Of a stretch of 64,000 nt of DNA, positions 1 through 10,793 are shown in pieces. A program made the position numbers and the translations under genes. The notes below the pieces were generated by a model. It ran no database searches. It saw only the letters and a list, made by a program, of their open reading frames with translations, and was not told the DNA's origin. Source of the DNA: Lineolata rhizophorae (Eukaryota; Ascomycota; Dothideomycetes; Lineolatales; Lineolataceae); the NCBI GenBank assembly GCA_010093515.1, contig MU001685.1:723851-787850 (forward strand), given 5' to 3'. Within the stretch, counting starts at the first letter, position 1, and each line of letters begins with the position of its first letter.

Positions 1-1085
1 AATGTCTGGGTAGCATTGATACCTTAACTAGCCAAAGATAGACTACGATCTCAAGCGACTACGATAACTATGATCTGGGGTTATTGGCACGTTGGGTCTA
101 AATTCCAGATGTGGATAGAAGGACGAACCACATCAGACTGATAGATACGGTAGCTGTTGCTCATAAAATCGTGAGCAATTATAGTGAAAGAGGCTATATT
201 TCCTTGTATCCAGAGGATAGTCTTGGAATGGTCCATTTATAGCTTAGCACAACACATTGTTGGTCGTCTTGTGCACAAATGGCCTGTCTATCGTGCGGTA
301 ACTGAAGGGATGAGCTTTGAGGATCTTGTCTACATGAGGAACCATGGCTAATGATATAGAGAGGAAACCAACGTGTGATCAACTTGAAACCAGCTGTGTG
401 TGCCGAAGGTTAGAGCAATCTTCTACATTCAATTCTTCTGAGACGGAGCTGTACAGCTAGTAGCGACTGCTAGGCTCGGCTGTGAGAGATATACTTAAAT
501 TGGGTAAAGAATGGTCCAGGGAATTTGCGTCATGTTACATCTGTAGCTGAGATTGAGAGCCTTGAATCGAGTGCAGAGACCATTGTGGTGTGCAGTTCTT
601 GTCTTGGTCCTATAGATATTTTCTATAGCACTTAACATAAGCCTTTTGCAGGGTTGCAAAGGCTCATTGAAGTTCAAAAAGCATATAAATAGTAGGAGTT
701 TATTCGATGACCACGAAATGTCGAGAGTTAAACAAAGCCTCAAGACAGACACAAGCATGAGACAGGCGTATGAGCTTGCGCAATGCGGTCAACTTTGGAA
801 TGGATGCTCAAGCCCTAGACAGACGCCTAAGCTTGAGATAGACGCTCAACTCAAGCCAAACTCTGCGAATCCAGAAGAAGCTCCTAGACAGGGCGTCGCA
901 GAAAGATGTACTCTGCGCCGAGAGAGAAAGAGACTGCCTGATAATTATATGGCGAGTGGTGCGGTAGGCAGTTCACGGTGCGCTAGTCCGCATCGGGACG
1001 TGGGAGAGATCTATGACAGCGCATGTCTGCCGCGACGGGTCGCTAGCTACTTCGCTCAAACCCATCTTCTCAAACCACCAAAACA
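1..1085. other. Left-edge intergenic region, no gene recognised
   Basis: Both strands show only short unrelated reading frames and no recognisable domain. Base composition is less GC-rich than the neighbouring coding DNA. The last 100 bases or so are the probable promoter and leader of the AlkB-type gene. Confidence 0.5.
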
Positions 1086-1986
1086 ATGGCCGCTGACTTT
1101 GCCGATTTCGACCTTTCCCAACGCCGAATAAGTTCCCTCACACCTGAAATTTTCTACATCCCCAACTTTATCAGCGCCGACGAAGAAGCGCAACTTTTGG
1201 GAAAGGCACTGGTCGCATTCACCCATATATACTGGTGATGCGGTTGCTAACTAATGGCGTTTTCTTCATCAGATCCCACCCAACCGTTGGATCGTACTGA
1301 CGCACCGCCGGTTACAAGCGCACCCGTCCCAACTGGCGCGCAACAACACGCTGCTGCGAGCGCCGCTCCCTCCGTGGCTGACTGATCCCGTCGTGCCTCG
1401 CTTCGAGCGGCTCGGTATCTTCAGCGACACGCCCCATAGGGCGCCGAACCATGTCTTGCTGAATGAGTATAAGCCGGGCGAGGGGATAATGCCACACGAG
1501 GATGGACTGGCATATGCTGGCGTTGTGGCGACGGTTAGCCTGGGTAGCACTCTTGTGCTGGACATATATTCGAAGCGCGACGGGTCGGAGAACGAAAAGC
1601 GCAACGTTCAACCTACAGTAGATGATGATGACAGCAACACTGGAGATACTTCGCATGAAGAGACTAGTACGCGCATGAAGGAACCAAAGGACCGGTCTCA
1701 GAATGGGCCAAAGGTAATCTCGAGGATCTTGCAGGAACCAAGGTCCCTTCTCGTCACTAAGGGTGGTGCGTACGCGGATTATCTTCACGGAATCGCGCCC
1801 GTTACTCAGGATACTGACTTGAATCCTTCGACTGTTGCGAATTGGTCTCTCCTGGGCAACCCGACTGCGTTTGAATCTGGAACGAGCAAGAGAGAAACGA
1901 GAATAAGTCTGACATATAGAGACGTCCTGAAAGTTTCAGATGCAGCGAGCCGGATACTAGGCAAGAAGAACATTCTTGTGAAGTAA
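1086..1986 (+). CDS. AlkB-like 2-oxoglutarate/Fe(II) dioxygenase (ALKBH6 type)
   Basis: Predicted nuclear or cytosolic Fe(II)/2-oxoglutarate dioxygenase of the AlkB family, closest in my reading to ALKBH6; its substrate (alkylated nucleic acid or another target) is not settled for that subgroup. Two exons, 1086-1211 and 1273-1986, give 279 aa. The N-terminus contains FYIPNFIS followed, across the intron, by PPNRWIVLTHRRLQ, as in ALKBH6 proteins. Iron ligands are visible as H117-E-D119 in MPHEDGLAY and H214 in YLHGIAP. The 2-oxoglutarate-binding arginines fit R252 and R258 in RISLTYRDV. An acidic insertion of roughly 40 residues separates the two halves of the barrel. The donor of the 61-nt intron (GTCGCA) is weak, and a GC-AG intron starting a few bases earlier is possible, so one or two residues at the junction are uncertain. 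It converges on the small minus-strand gene at 2242. Confidence 0.87.
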
Positions 1987-2241
1987 ACTGGGGCAGCGTA
2001 CGTTGGCAAGTAGTATGCAGCGTCAAACGGACTACTACTGAAGGATCATGATGATAATAGCTTAGCGTTCGATTCGGACGTTGAGCCCACTGAAATTACA
2101 AACCAAACTGTAGCTCGGTCAGATCTCTCCGTCTCCAAATGAGCTATCCAATCGTACTTTGATAATATCTGGTATCAAAACGAAGCGTAACTATCGTACA
2201 GTCTCAACCTTCCCCTACTTAAATACGAACCATGTCCTCAT

Positions 2242-2747
2242 CTATTTCTTCCCGCTCCACATGCCACTCACGTAGCCACCGGCCTTCTTTCCTCCCTCCA
2301 TGACGCCGCTGCCGGCGCTCTTCGCATTCTCGGCGACGGGATTGCCGGCGGAGCCCGCAGGGCCCGGCGCATACCCCCCCTGGTCGTCCTTGCCACCGCG
2401 CTCGGCGCGGTTGATGCCCTCCTTGGAGACGGCATTGCCAGCAGCTTCGCCGAGGCCGCCCTTGCCGACCTGGTTGCCGACGAGGTTATTGACGTCGTCT
2501 TGGAGAGTGTCGACCTGCTTGTTACCGGTGACTTTGGTCTTGGAGAGTTGATCTGGTGCAGAGGAGACGAGCGGTTAGCGTTTGGTAGACTGCTGGGACA
2601 ATTTTCAGTGAGCGGAGAGAAGGAGAGCTCACCCTTGGTGACGTAGGAGGCCTTGTTGTCCTTGCCGAAGTAGTAGAGATACTGATCCTCAAGCCACGGC
2701 ACCCACTTGTCGTATTGCTGGTTATACTGCTTCTTGGTCCACTCCAT
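2242..2747 (-). CDS. Conserved small hydrophilic fungal protein, function unknown
   Basis: Two exons, 2747-2633 and 2552-2242, joined across an 80-nt intron with donor GTGAGC and acceptor CACCAG, give 141 aa. The N-terminus has a Trp/Tyr-rich block (MEWTKKQYNQQYDKWVPWLE, then DQYLYYFGKDNKASY). The remainder is a Gly/Lys/Asn-rich region with VGNQVGKGGLGEAAGNAVSK and ends in SGMWSGKK. The long polar C-terminal half, with no hydrophobic core or membrane segment, resembles stress-related LEA-like proteins in composition only. I recognise the pattern as a conserved uncharacterised family of filamentous ascomycetes, but know no assigned function. The splice joins ...VTK to DQLSKTKVTG in frame, which supports the model. 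Confidence 0.82.
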
Positions 2748-5049
2748 TCCGATGGTTGTTGGTTTGGTTGCTTTCGGTTATCGACGATCTACGGATAGCG
2801 CGATCTGGACTGCGAGTCAGTCTGCATTCAAGCGCTAAGCCCTCTCCCGCAGAGAGTCGAGAGTGACACATCGTCCAAGGATAAATAGAAAAGGATATGA
2901 TAGACGAAATATTTACTTACTATGGACGGAAAAGGTTCAAGGAAATATCAAGGCTAGAGTATGCCGACTGGAAAGTGAAGAGAGAGAACAGACCAGACAG
3001 GCTGTGGCGCGGCAGACAACCACACAATAAATAGTCCGACTGGCTTGCCATCACCCAACCTCAAAAACCGGCTCATCTGCCACAGGACCAGGCGAAAACT
3101 GACTGACCAGATGGGCCCCGCGCCCGGTAGCGCATGCGGCTTTGCTTGCGTCGCTGTGCAGGCCAGCGGCTTGGCGCCCGACGTCATAGTCTTGTCGCTC
3201 TCCCGCTCCCTGATGTTCCGTTTCCCGCGCGCAGCCCTTGCTCCCCCACCCAAACCCTAACCTATAGCAGGCTGCTGCTATTGTACAAAAGCTCGCTGGT
3301 TGGCCCCGCCCGCCGCCAGGTGCAACGTCCGTTCGGGTGATCTTGCAGCTAGGTGGCTGGGTATAGGCAGAGGCAGGCGCTCTCTAGCTAACGGCACTTT
3401 CAGCCATCCGGGAAGGAAACTAGGTACATACTACACACTGGTAAACCGGACGCACATATCTGTAGGCGGTGGCGGCGGCGGCGGCCTCGGTAGTCGATCA
3501 GCGATCTCAACGACCTGGTGTGCCATCGTCGCTTACCGGGTGAGCCGATTGGGGGCGCGCACATGGAAGGGCGAACCCTGGATGCGCGGGCGCGCGGTGA
3601 TGCATTCACGTGGAGAACAGGCCGGGATGACCGGCTGTGTTTGAGGCTAGGGCTGGGGGTCTCAGGTCTGGCGAGGACTGCGCTGCGCTGGGGTGCGAGT
3701 AGGTAACACAAGGTTGTATTTCATAGGGAACATGTGAGGGAGGTATATGGCTGGCTGGAATCGCAAACGGTAATCGGCCGTTGCGGAGAGGCCGTTTGGT
3801 CATTGGCCATTGGAAGGTTCAGTAAATGCAAAGACGACAAATGTTGCTTTGTTTATTCCTGGCTGTAGTAGTCGTCGGCCTTGGTTGGTGACCAGCGAAT
3901 GACCTGGACTACGGAGTATATGATACTAAGTATACGAATCACGCCGGTACTATCCACCTCAACGCAGCTAAATCAGTTGAGAACAGAGAAACCAAGAGCC
4001 CTATGGTCATAATGTTGCTTTCATGCAAATGTGACATGGATAACGAATCCTTTTTTTCTGCTTGCTCAGACTGCTGTAGGTCCTGCTCTTGACATTCTCA
4101 CTCTAGTAGGCGCACATTATGCCAGACGATACTTTGCTCCGCTTCGATTCGCTCTGTTTGCTTCTTCATTGCCCCGAGCCCAACCAGCAAGGCATCAAAA
4201 ACTCCACGCACATACTACAACTACACTCGACACGTCACTAAACGCCACCTCCATCTCCCGCCGCTCGCCACACAACACATCGAACAACCTCCGGCATTCT
4301 AGCCTCTCTCCTCGAACCCTCCGGTTGTCGGGCAACGAAAGCCGCCAAGAAAACAACCTCCAAAGCGTCAGTTCGTCGGACCTGTCCCGAACACAAAGTA
4401 ATGCCGGCGTGAAACCTCTACCCCGGCATCAGCTAGGGGAGGGAAAAGTAAAAATAGCAAGCGATGCCGAAGTGGAAAAAAGACTCCCCACGCATACCAA
4501 TGCAATGATAAGCACACTGATGGCGGCCGTGACGTGAAACGGCATAGAAATGGAGGAGCCGAAAAGATACGGTTTCGGCCGAAGGACAAGAGAGCGAAAA
4601 AAAAAAGAGCACACACGCAAGACTAGGGTCACCCAATCCCGCTGGCGGAACCAGAGCAGGTAAACAAACAGCCCGACAGGAAAAACCGCAAACATCATGC
4701 CCAAGAATACCGAATGCTGACTGACTTTAAAATATTAAAAGAAAACAGCAAGAACAAACGTAAAGGCGCATGCCTAGCTTAACCTCAACCCCAAAACAGA
4801 ACCACTTAGAGGACAAAAAAAAAGAGAATAGAAACAAGAAACAGAAAAACTCTTCCAACTCCGTGCTGGCCTTCTCGATTTCCATCTCCTTCCTTCCCTT
4901 CCCTTCCCTTCCCTTCCCTTCCAATTCCCTCCAAGCACGTAAAAATCCCAACCCCACCTCCGCCTCTCCACAGGCCTACCTCTCTAAACAAAAAAAAAGA
5001 ATTACATGTCCTATCTTCCCCGCCTCCCGCGCTCCTCCTCCCAACGCCA
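2748..5049. other. Intergenic region with pyrimidine microsatellite
   Basis: About 2.3 kb between the promoter side of the small minus-strand gene and the 3' end of the large minus-strand gene. It contains a GGC-type run near 3468-3484, a TACGGAGTA 9-mer at 3911-3919, A-rich stretches near 4600 and 4810, and a (CCCTT) pentanucleotide repeat near 4895-4922. A plus-strand frame at 4031-4537 has no recognisable domain. The right-hand part probably contains the 3' UTR and poly(A) signals of the gene ending at 5050. Confidence 0.5.
4895..4922. repeat. (CCCTT)n pentanucleotide repeat
   Basis: About five uninterrupted CCCTT units inside a longer pyrimidine tract, about 130 bp beyond the stop codon of the large minus-strand gene, so probably within its 3' untranslated region. 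Confidence 0.8.
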
Positions 5050-8000
5050 CTACTCCAACCTCAAATCCCTCGTCTTCCTCCCCAGACTCCCGCTCCGCCC
5101 CAACCCCGCCGACACGTTCCTCGCCCCCGCCGAATACTGCCCGAACCCGCCGAACCGCTGCCTGGCCGACGCCTCGCCGCCGCCGCCGGCGGCCTGGTGG
5201 CCGTTTGCGCCGACGCCCGTCTCCGGCGGCGGCGCCGACGACCGGTCGATGACGTAGCGCCGCCCGTTGGGATCTTTGTGCAGCGCCGTGTGCTCCGCGG
5301 GCGGGACGCGCGCCGGCAGCGTAGCGGGCTGGTAGCGGCCGTCGTTTGCCGAGCCATTGCTAGGGCCGCCGCCGCCGCCGCTGCTGCTGTTGTTGTTATT
5401 GTAGTTGTTGCTGTTGCCGTTGTTGTTGCCGCCCGTGATGACGACGCCCGAGTTGCGGCGCAGCCCGGCCGCGTTCGCGACGAGCGGCGACGCCGCCGGC
5501 AGCGGGTGCTTGCTCGTGTACTCGCGAGAGACGCGCTCGGAGCGGGAGCGGGCGGGCTGGCCGGCACGCAGGGCATCGATGGCCGTGAAGGCGCGCGACG
5601 GCGCGCGCAGCGTCGAGTCGTCCTCGTCGGTGGTGCCCCGGCCGCCGACGCGGCGGCTGTCGTCGGCGGCTGCTTGTGCTTCGGCGTTTTTCTCGCGCCG
5701 GGTTCGCAGGAGCGAGGTGCCCACGCGGGCGAACCGGGACGGGATTTGCGACAAGTGTTGTTGCGGCTGCGGCTGCGGCTGCTGGTGCGGGGCGAAAGCG
5801 GGGTGTTGTATGGGTGGAGAGTGGTATTGGGACTGTGATAGCGTGTTCGTAGCGGCGGCGGCGGCGGCGGCGGATGTCTCGCGGGGAGAGTTGTTGTTGG
5901 GGCTTAAGCCCAACAGACTTGTTCTGCGAGCCTCGATGCGGGTGAGCGCGCGCGAAGGCGGAGCCCTGGGCCGCTCTTCCAATTCGAAGTCACCACTTCC
6001 TGCGTACGTAGTCAAGCTGTCGTCGGCTCCGTCGGCCCCGGCTTGGGTCTGGTTGTCGTGTTGGAAGTTCCTCGGACTCGGAAGGTGAGAAGACCCACCG
6101 CTGGGGCCTTTGGCCATACTTCCTCGACGTCCGTCCGGGGTGAGGTTGGGCAGTCCGGGGCTGCCGAGCTCTGGAGCCGACCTGCCTTCGCAGAGGGCGA
6201 TGCATAGCTCGGTCAACCCACGGCAGATGTTGTCTGCCTTTCGGCGCACGAGCCGATCGGGGAGGCCGCCGCCGTTGACGACGGTGGAAGCCGAATAATT
6301 AGGTCCCGTCGGACCCGTGTTCCCCGCCATGGCGGCGAGTTCGAGGGCATCGGAGACGGTTCCCTCCAGCGCCCGGTAAACGCTTGGACTGAGCAAAGTC
6401 TTTGCCTTTGCCAACGCGGAGTGGAGGGTCGGATGGATATTAGCGGCTCCTGGTCCACCAACAGTCGACGCCGTTGGGGAAGAGCCAGGCTTGCGGTAAT
6501 GCTTTGGCGATGAAGAAATGGTCGTCACGGTGGTCGTGGCAGTTCGCGGACGGTCGCCCGAAGTATTGGAGATGGCTGCGCCGGAAGATGGCGGGAGTTT
6601 GCCTGTCAACTCTAGCTTTCGAATGCGGGACTTGAGCTCGTCCAACTCGTCCCAAACGGTCGAAGGCGCTGTGGCGGAATCGACCGATTCACTGCCTTCA
6701 GCCCGCGAGTGCGTGCGTCCGTTGCCATTGGCGTCAGGTGGGGTATCAATATGCGGGGTAACGTAATCGCGCGGTGTCGAATAGTGAAGATTAGAAGATC
6801 GGAATGCTTGTATGCGTGAGGAGGGGGTGTACTCGGAACCGGAAACGGAAGGCCGTCGGCGCGTGAGATGCGACACTTCGGGCGACATTTCGCGTTCCCG
6901 CGAGGTAAATGAGGGCGAGGCGTGATTGGAACCGTGAAATCTGTTACGGTCGAACGAAGCGTGGTTCGGTGTAATGGGTGACTGGTCGCGAAGCGACGGA
7001 CGCGGCATCGCCGATGCTGCGGATTTCCTTCGTGTACCCGGCAGTCTGGTTTCTCCCGCAGTCATAGACACCTGGTCTCGCGAGCTTGGTCGGGCGGTAG
7101 ACGTGCTGTACGAACTAGGGTAGGATTGCCGCTGGGGAGCTTCCGACAGTCTCGACCCTTGCCGCTCGTTTAGCTCGTCGTGTAGCCGCTCTTGCGACCC
7201 GTCTTGCGCCAGCTTAAGGAATAGATCCTCGCTGCTCGGCTTCTCGCTCTTCCCCGGCGAATAGCTGTTCCCGCTTCCGCTGCTATCCATGAGGGGTTCC
7301 GGCTCCAAGACGGGCGAGTCGTCCGGCGTCAAGCTGTCCGGGTCGCTCCTGCTACCATTGAGCTCGTCGTAATCGGCGTAGGCGCCCCTGTAGCGCCCGT
7401 CCATTGTTGCGGCGGCGGCGGCGCTTATGGCACCCTCATTCGAAGACGAAGGCGCCGACCCGCGGTGCGACGAGCGCGACGAGCGCGACGAGCGCGACGA
7501 GCGCGACGAGCGCGACGAGCGCGGCGAGCGTTCCGACGGCAGGGCGGCAGCACGGCTGCTGCGGGCGTCGGCTTCGCGGTCTCTGCTGCGGTCGCGGCTG
7601 GAGCTGCTGCGGCGGCGGGTGACGGCGGCGAGGCCGAGCTCGTTCAGCTGCTGATGGGCGCGGGCGAGGTCGGCGCGGCGGGCGATGTCGACCGAGTAAG
7701 AGCCGCGGGTGATGAGCGCGGGCGGGGGGCCGTGCGTCGTCTCTATTCCATGGCTGCTCCGCGACGCGGGCGGGCGCTTGGAGGGCGGCGAGCGAGGTTC
7801 TGGGGCGGCGGCGGAGGTGCCGGGCGTGGAGGGCGAGTTGGCGGAGGGGCTGGCGGTGGTCGCCGTTGACGTGGTTGCGGTGCTGGCTGTTGTTGTGGTG
7901 GCGCTCGGGGCGGACGGCGATTTGTGGTGGAGGGGCGGGCGCGCGGGCGCGGGCGCGAGAGCGGAGGCGGTCCGCGGGCGAGGCTGCGCGGCGGCGAGAG

Positions 8001-8394
8001 CAGCGGCGACGGCCGGCACGGACGCCAGCGAGGGGCGAGATTTGGCGGCGGCGGCGGCGGCGGTGGTGGTGATGCTGGCGGAGACGCTGGTGGAGATGGT
8101 CGGCTGGCGAGCCGCGGCCGAGCACGCGGTCGTCGCGCTCTTGGTCCGGGGCCGGGCGGCCGAGCCGGCGGCGGCGGTCCGCGGCGGACTGGGCGGGCCG
8201 CGGAGAGTCGTCGCGGGCGCGCCCAGGGCGGCGCTGCTGGTGCTCGGGCGGGGCGCGGGCTCGGTGCGCTGCGGCAGCTGCGAGGGCCGGCCGAGGGCCG
8301 GAGGCTGGCGATGCTGGGGCGGAGGTTGTTGTTGCTGGAGCGGACGGTGCTGGCCGCGCTGGCGAAGGGGCGACGCCGGCGGGTGCAGCGCCAT
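5050..8394 (-). CDS. Very large, mostly disordered protein of unknown function
   Basis: A single open frame with 1114 codons from the chosen Met (MALHPPASPLRQ) at 8394; the frame stays open further upstream to 8640, so a longer N-terminus cannot be excluded. Roughly the first 330 residues are Pro/Ala/Ser/Thr-rich and low complexity. Then comes a Ser/Arg block with about six RSS repeats, and many TPDDSP/SPITP-type sites suited to proline-directed kinases. The only parts that look folded lie in the C-terminal half: a short predicted helix, WDELDELKSRIRKLELTG, and a helical block with HPTLHSALAKAKTLLSPSVY, ALEGTVSDALELAAM and RKADNICRGLTELCIALCEG. The tail is again low complexity and ends in GRKTRDLRLE. 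This conserved helical region is what I would expect to align among Sordariomycetes, but I cannot give a function. No signal peptide or membrane span is seen. Confidence 0.75.
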   Translation of the reverse strand: MALHPPASPLRQRGQHRPLQQQQPPPQHRQPPALGRPSQLPQRTEPAPRPSTSSAALGAPATTLRGPPSPPRTAAAGSAARPRTKSATTACSAAARQPTISTSVSASITTTAAAAAAKSRPSLASVPAVAAALAAAQPRPRTASALAPAPARPPLHHKSPSAPSATTTTASTATTSTATTASPSANSPSTPGTSAAAPEPRSPPSKRPPASRSSHGIETTHGPPPALITRGSYSVDIARRADLARAHQQLNELGLAAVTRRRSSSSRDRSRDREADARSSRAAALPSERSPRSSRSSRSSRSSRSSRSSHRGSAPSSSNEGAISAAAAATMDGRYRGAYADYDELNGSRSDPDSLTPDDSPVLEPEPLMDSSGSGNSYSPGKSEKPSSEDLFLKLAQDGSQERLHDELNERQGSRLSEAPQRQSYPSSYSTSTARPSSRDQVSMTAGETRLPGTRRKSAASAMPRPSLRDQSPITPNHASFDRNRFHGSNHASPSFTSREREMSPEVSHLTRRRPSVSGSEYTPSSRIQAFRSSNLHYSTPRDYVTPHIDTPPDANGNGRTHSRAEGSESVDSATAPSTVWDELDELKSRIRKLELTGKLPPSSGAAISNTSGDRPRTATTTVTTISSSPKHYRKPGSSPTASTVGGPGAANIHPTLHSALAKAKTLLSPSVYRALEGTVSDALELAAMAGNTGPTGPNYSASTVVNGGGLPDRLVRRKADNICRGLTELCIALCEGRSAPELGSPGLPNLTPDGRRGSMAKGPSGGSSHLPSPRNFQHDNQTQAGADGADDSLTTYAGSGDFELEERPRAPPSRALTRIEARRTSLLGLSPNNNSPRETSAAAAAAATNTLSQSQYHSPPIQHPAFAPHQQPQPQPQQHLSQIPSRFARVGTSLLRTRREKNAEAQAAADDSRRVGGRGTTDEDDSTLRAPSRAFTAIDALRAGQPARSRSERVSREYTSKHPLPAASPLVANAAGLRRNSGVVITGGNNNGNSNNYNNNNSSSGGGGGPSNGSANDGRYQPATLPARVPPAEHTALHKDPNGRRYVIDRSSAPPPETGVGANGHQAAGGGGEASARQRFGGFGQYSAGARNVSAGLGRSGSLGRKTRDLRLE
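7467..7529. repeat. 9-bp coding minisatellite (GCGACGAGC)7
   Basis: Seven tandem 9-bp units, the last with one substitution. On the minus strand they encode an uninterrupted Arg-Ser-Ser array in the large disordered protein. The unit is a multiple of three, so copy-number change would preserve the frame. Confidence 0.9.
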
Positions 8395-9674
8395 CCTTGC
8401 TTGCGTGCGCCGCTGGTGCGCTGGGCAGACCCGCTGGCGCTGCGCTGTCTCGACGACTTGTCTCCACAGGACAGCACCGCGCAAAAAGAAAAGCTGCCGG
8501 GCACGATCGGGCGGCGGCCGTCTTAATTGTGGGTTAGGGAAGGCCACGGCCGCCCTTTCTCGCCGCCGTCCGCGCCGGCCGTGCGAAAATGATTCATGTC
8601 CCGCCGCCGCCGCGCCCACGCGAGCCGCCGCTCCAGGCACGCCGCCGTCGGCGCTATCCTGCGCCCGCCTGCGTCGGCGTCACGTCTTCGCAGGCGCCCG
8701 CTCCACTGCTGCCGGGTCGCCAGCGCAATCGGCCTCAGCAGTACCCCAGGCCTGCCGCATCGGCGCATTCAGACCACATTGCTCCGGACCGCGAGCCCTT
8801 CGCTCAGAACGCGGCACCGCCTCGTCCGCGAACGATGGCGCAACCCCCCGCGCTGGAGCATGGGGGGCGACCTCGGCCAGCCTCCTCACTTCTTTCTGGC
8901 TATCAACGACGCCCGAAGCCGCCGGCGCGCGCACTACGAGGCCGTCGCTTCTGCCGTCGCCAATTGATTGCGTCCGTCTCCCTGGCCGTCCGTGGGCAGA
9001 AGAACTCCCGTCTCTTTCTCGTGTATGCGCGGGCTGCGCCGTTTGTAGCTTTGTGCGCACACGATTTGCCCGCAAATTCTTTTCTTCCCACCCCCCCATG
9101 TCCACCATGACTTTTCCGTGCCGCCATCCAACAGAAAAGGCGGCCGTTCCTCCGCCCTAGCGAAAAGGTTCAGCCAATGGCGCGGTCGGATTGCGCTCCT
9201 GGTCCAGCCATGTCGTGCATGCGGCTTCGCAATCTGAGGGATTCCATGGGCGACGTGCGCACGGTCTGACTGCGATCGTCCTATCTCCCCCATGCTCCGG
9301 GGTGCCATACATAACACGAATCTAGGAACGCTCCACACTCGCCCACGAGACCAAGGCAAGCAAGAAGACCCCGTCCCCACTGCCGGCCGCGAGCGAGTTT
9401 AGCTCGCGCGGTGGATCTGGGCCCCTCCTGTACAGAGGTACAATTTCCAAAACAAATAGCTCCCGCGCGCCCTTGAGAAGTGGCGTCAACGGCATTGCGC
9501 GCTGCGTCTCGAGAGGCTTTTGCTAGTAGCTACCTGAGGCAAGCCCAAAGCCACCCGGTGGAGCTGATCGCTATTTGAAGACTTGGTGATTTGGCATGTT
9601 TCGGCTTGGACTCTGCTCTGCCGGGTGAGCCAGACACCCCATGGCACATCCCGGCACGCATTCCGCTCGGTCCT

Positions 9675-9755
9675 GCATATACATACGTGCTACGTACGGA
9701 GTATGCGGTGCGTACTACGTACATATGTACGGAGCAGCTACGTAGTAGTATGTTG
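9675..9755. repeat. Cluster of TACGTA/ACGTAC palindromes
   Basis: Within about 80 bases there are several overlapping palindromic hexamers (TACGTA, GTAC-centred words, ATATGTACGG), one exact TACGGAGTA at 9695-9703 and a related TACGGAGCA at 9728. It is not coding. Function unknown. Confidence 0.6.
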
Positions 9756-10604
9756 GTGCCGTTCCCAACGGCTTCGGCTGCCCATGTCCACGGCTGGGCC
9801 CGGGAGGGCCCGAGGTGCCCGGTCGAGGCAACGCTCAACACGCGAAGCCTAGCAGAGCCTAAATGGGAGAGATATGCAGGAGAGAGCACATGCATCCCCC
9901 TAGTTCCCGCGGGCCGCATGTCGTGAGAAACACAGGTGCTGAAACATGAGCATTTGGTAACGCCCGGGACTGTGAATGGCGGTGTACTGCGTACAGCATC
10001 TGGGAACCGGGGCGCATCTGAATTGGACGGCTATAAAGCGTCGCCTATAGCATATGACGTTGCGCACGCCGGATTTCACCGCCGACTTTTCACGGAGATC
10101 GGAGGACGGTTGTCGGCCGTGTCCTGCAAAAAGTCCCTGATGTGACGGCGCCGCCGCCACTTTTTCCAGGGGAGCGTAGGAAGCTTCCGGACAAGCGAAC
10201 TGCTTGGTGCGTTTCACGCCTGCATCCGCCGTCCTTGCCTCTAGTCAGGTCCAGGCAAAATATCCTCGGTTTGGTACTTCTGCACGCTTAGGTTCACGTA
10301 CATACAGCTGCGATGTCGCAAGGATGCAGGGGGAGCGAACGTTGCGGCAGGACGAGATGTGGCTTGCGGCAAAAAAAAAGTAAGGGGAAAACGAAGGGCC
10401 GAGTCTTCTGGAAAAGAAAATTCCTGCGATTGGGTCACACTTCTAAAATCTGGAGGCTCTGAGCATGCTGTCTGTCAATGGTAGTTCGGTTGCTTCCGCT
10501 GTGCGAATCTGGCGTATTTGATTCCGACAATAAAAATTGAGCAAGAATGGTCACGGTTGCTGTTGCAGTCAAATTTAAGAGTGCTCATGGCATCTGGGTC
10601 CGTG

Positions 10605-10626
10605 ATTGGCGGTGGGGATCACGTGA
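10605..10626. promoter_or_regulatory. CCAAT box plus TCACGTGA element of the prp45 promoter
   Basis: An inverted CCAAT box (ATTGG, 10605-10609) and a perfect TCACGTGA palindrome (10619-10626) lie ten bases apart, about 170 bases upstream of the prp45 ATG. Known binders of such words in ascomycetes are the HAP/CCAAT complex and CACGTG-binding bHLH factors such as Cbf1; the assignment here is inference. Confidence 0.5.
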
Positions 10627-10793
10627 CTTACAATGCCTAGAAAATCAAGACTGCCTAACCCGACCGCCGGCCACAATCGTCAACCACCACTCGCAAACAT
10701 CCGCGGCTCGACCACCCCACCGAACGCCCAACAGCTCACTTGTGATACCTTGTCGTGCAGATTTCGGGCGACTTTTGAAGGAACGCCGCCGCG

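Larger units (their letters stand above)
8395..10793. other. Divergent intergenic region between the large gene and prp45
   Basis: About 2.4 kb shared by two divergently transcribed genes. The left third is GC-rich and open in several frames, which is a composition effect. Around 9675-9755 lies a dense cluster of TACGTA-like palindromes and two TACGGAG motifs. The right end holds the prp45 promoter with a CCAAT box and a CACGTG element. No further gene is recognised. Confidence 0.5.

Noticed and set aside
646-1131. Plus-strand open frame overlapping the AlkB start
   Set aside because: Different frame from the AlkB gene and no recognisable protein features.
4031-4537. Plus-strand open frame of 168 codons
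   Set aside because: No domain, Ser/Thr/Asn-rich product, lies where the 3' untranslated region of the large minus-strand gene is expected.
7709-9160. Plus-strand open frame of 483 codons opposite the large disordered protein
   Set aside because: Arg/Ala/Gly-rich product typical of the complementary strand of GC-rich low-complexity coding DNA; no domain, and it continues into the upstream region without change.
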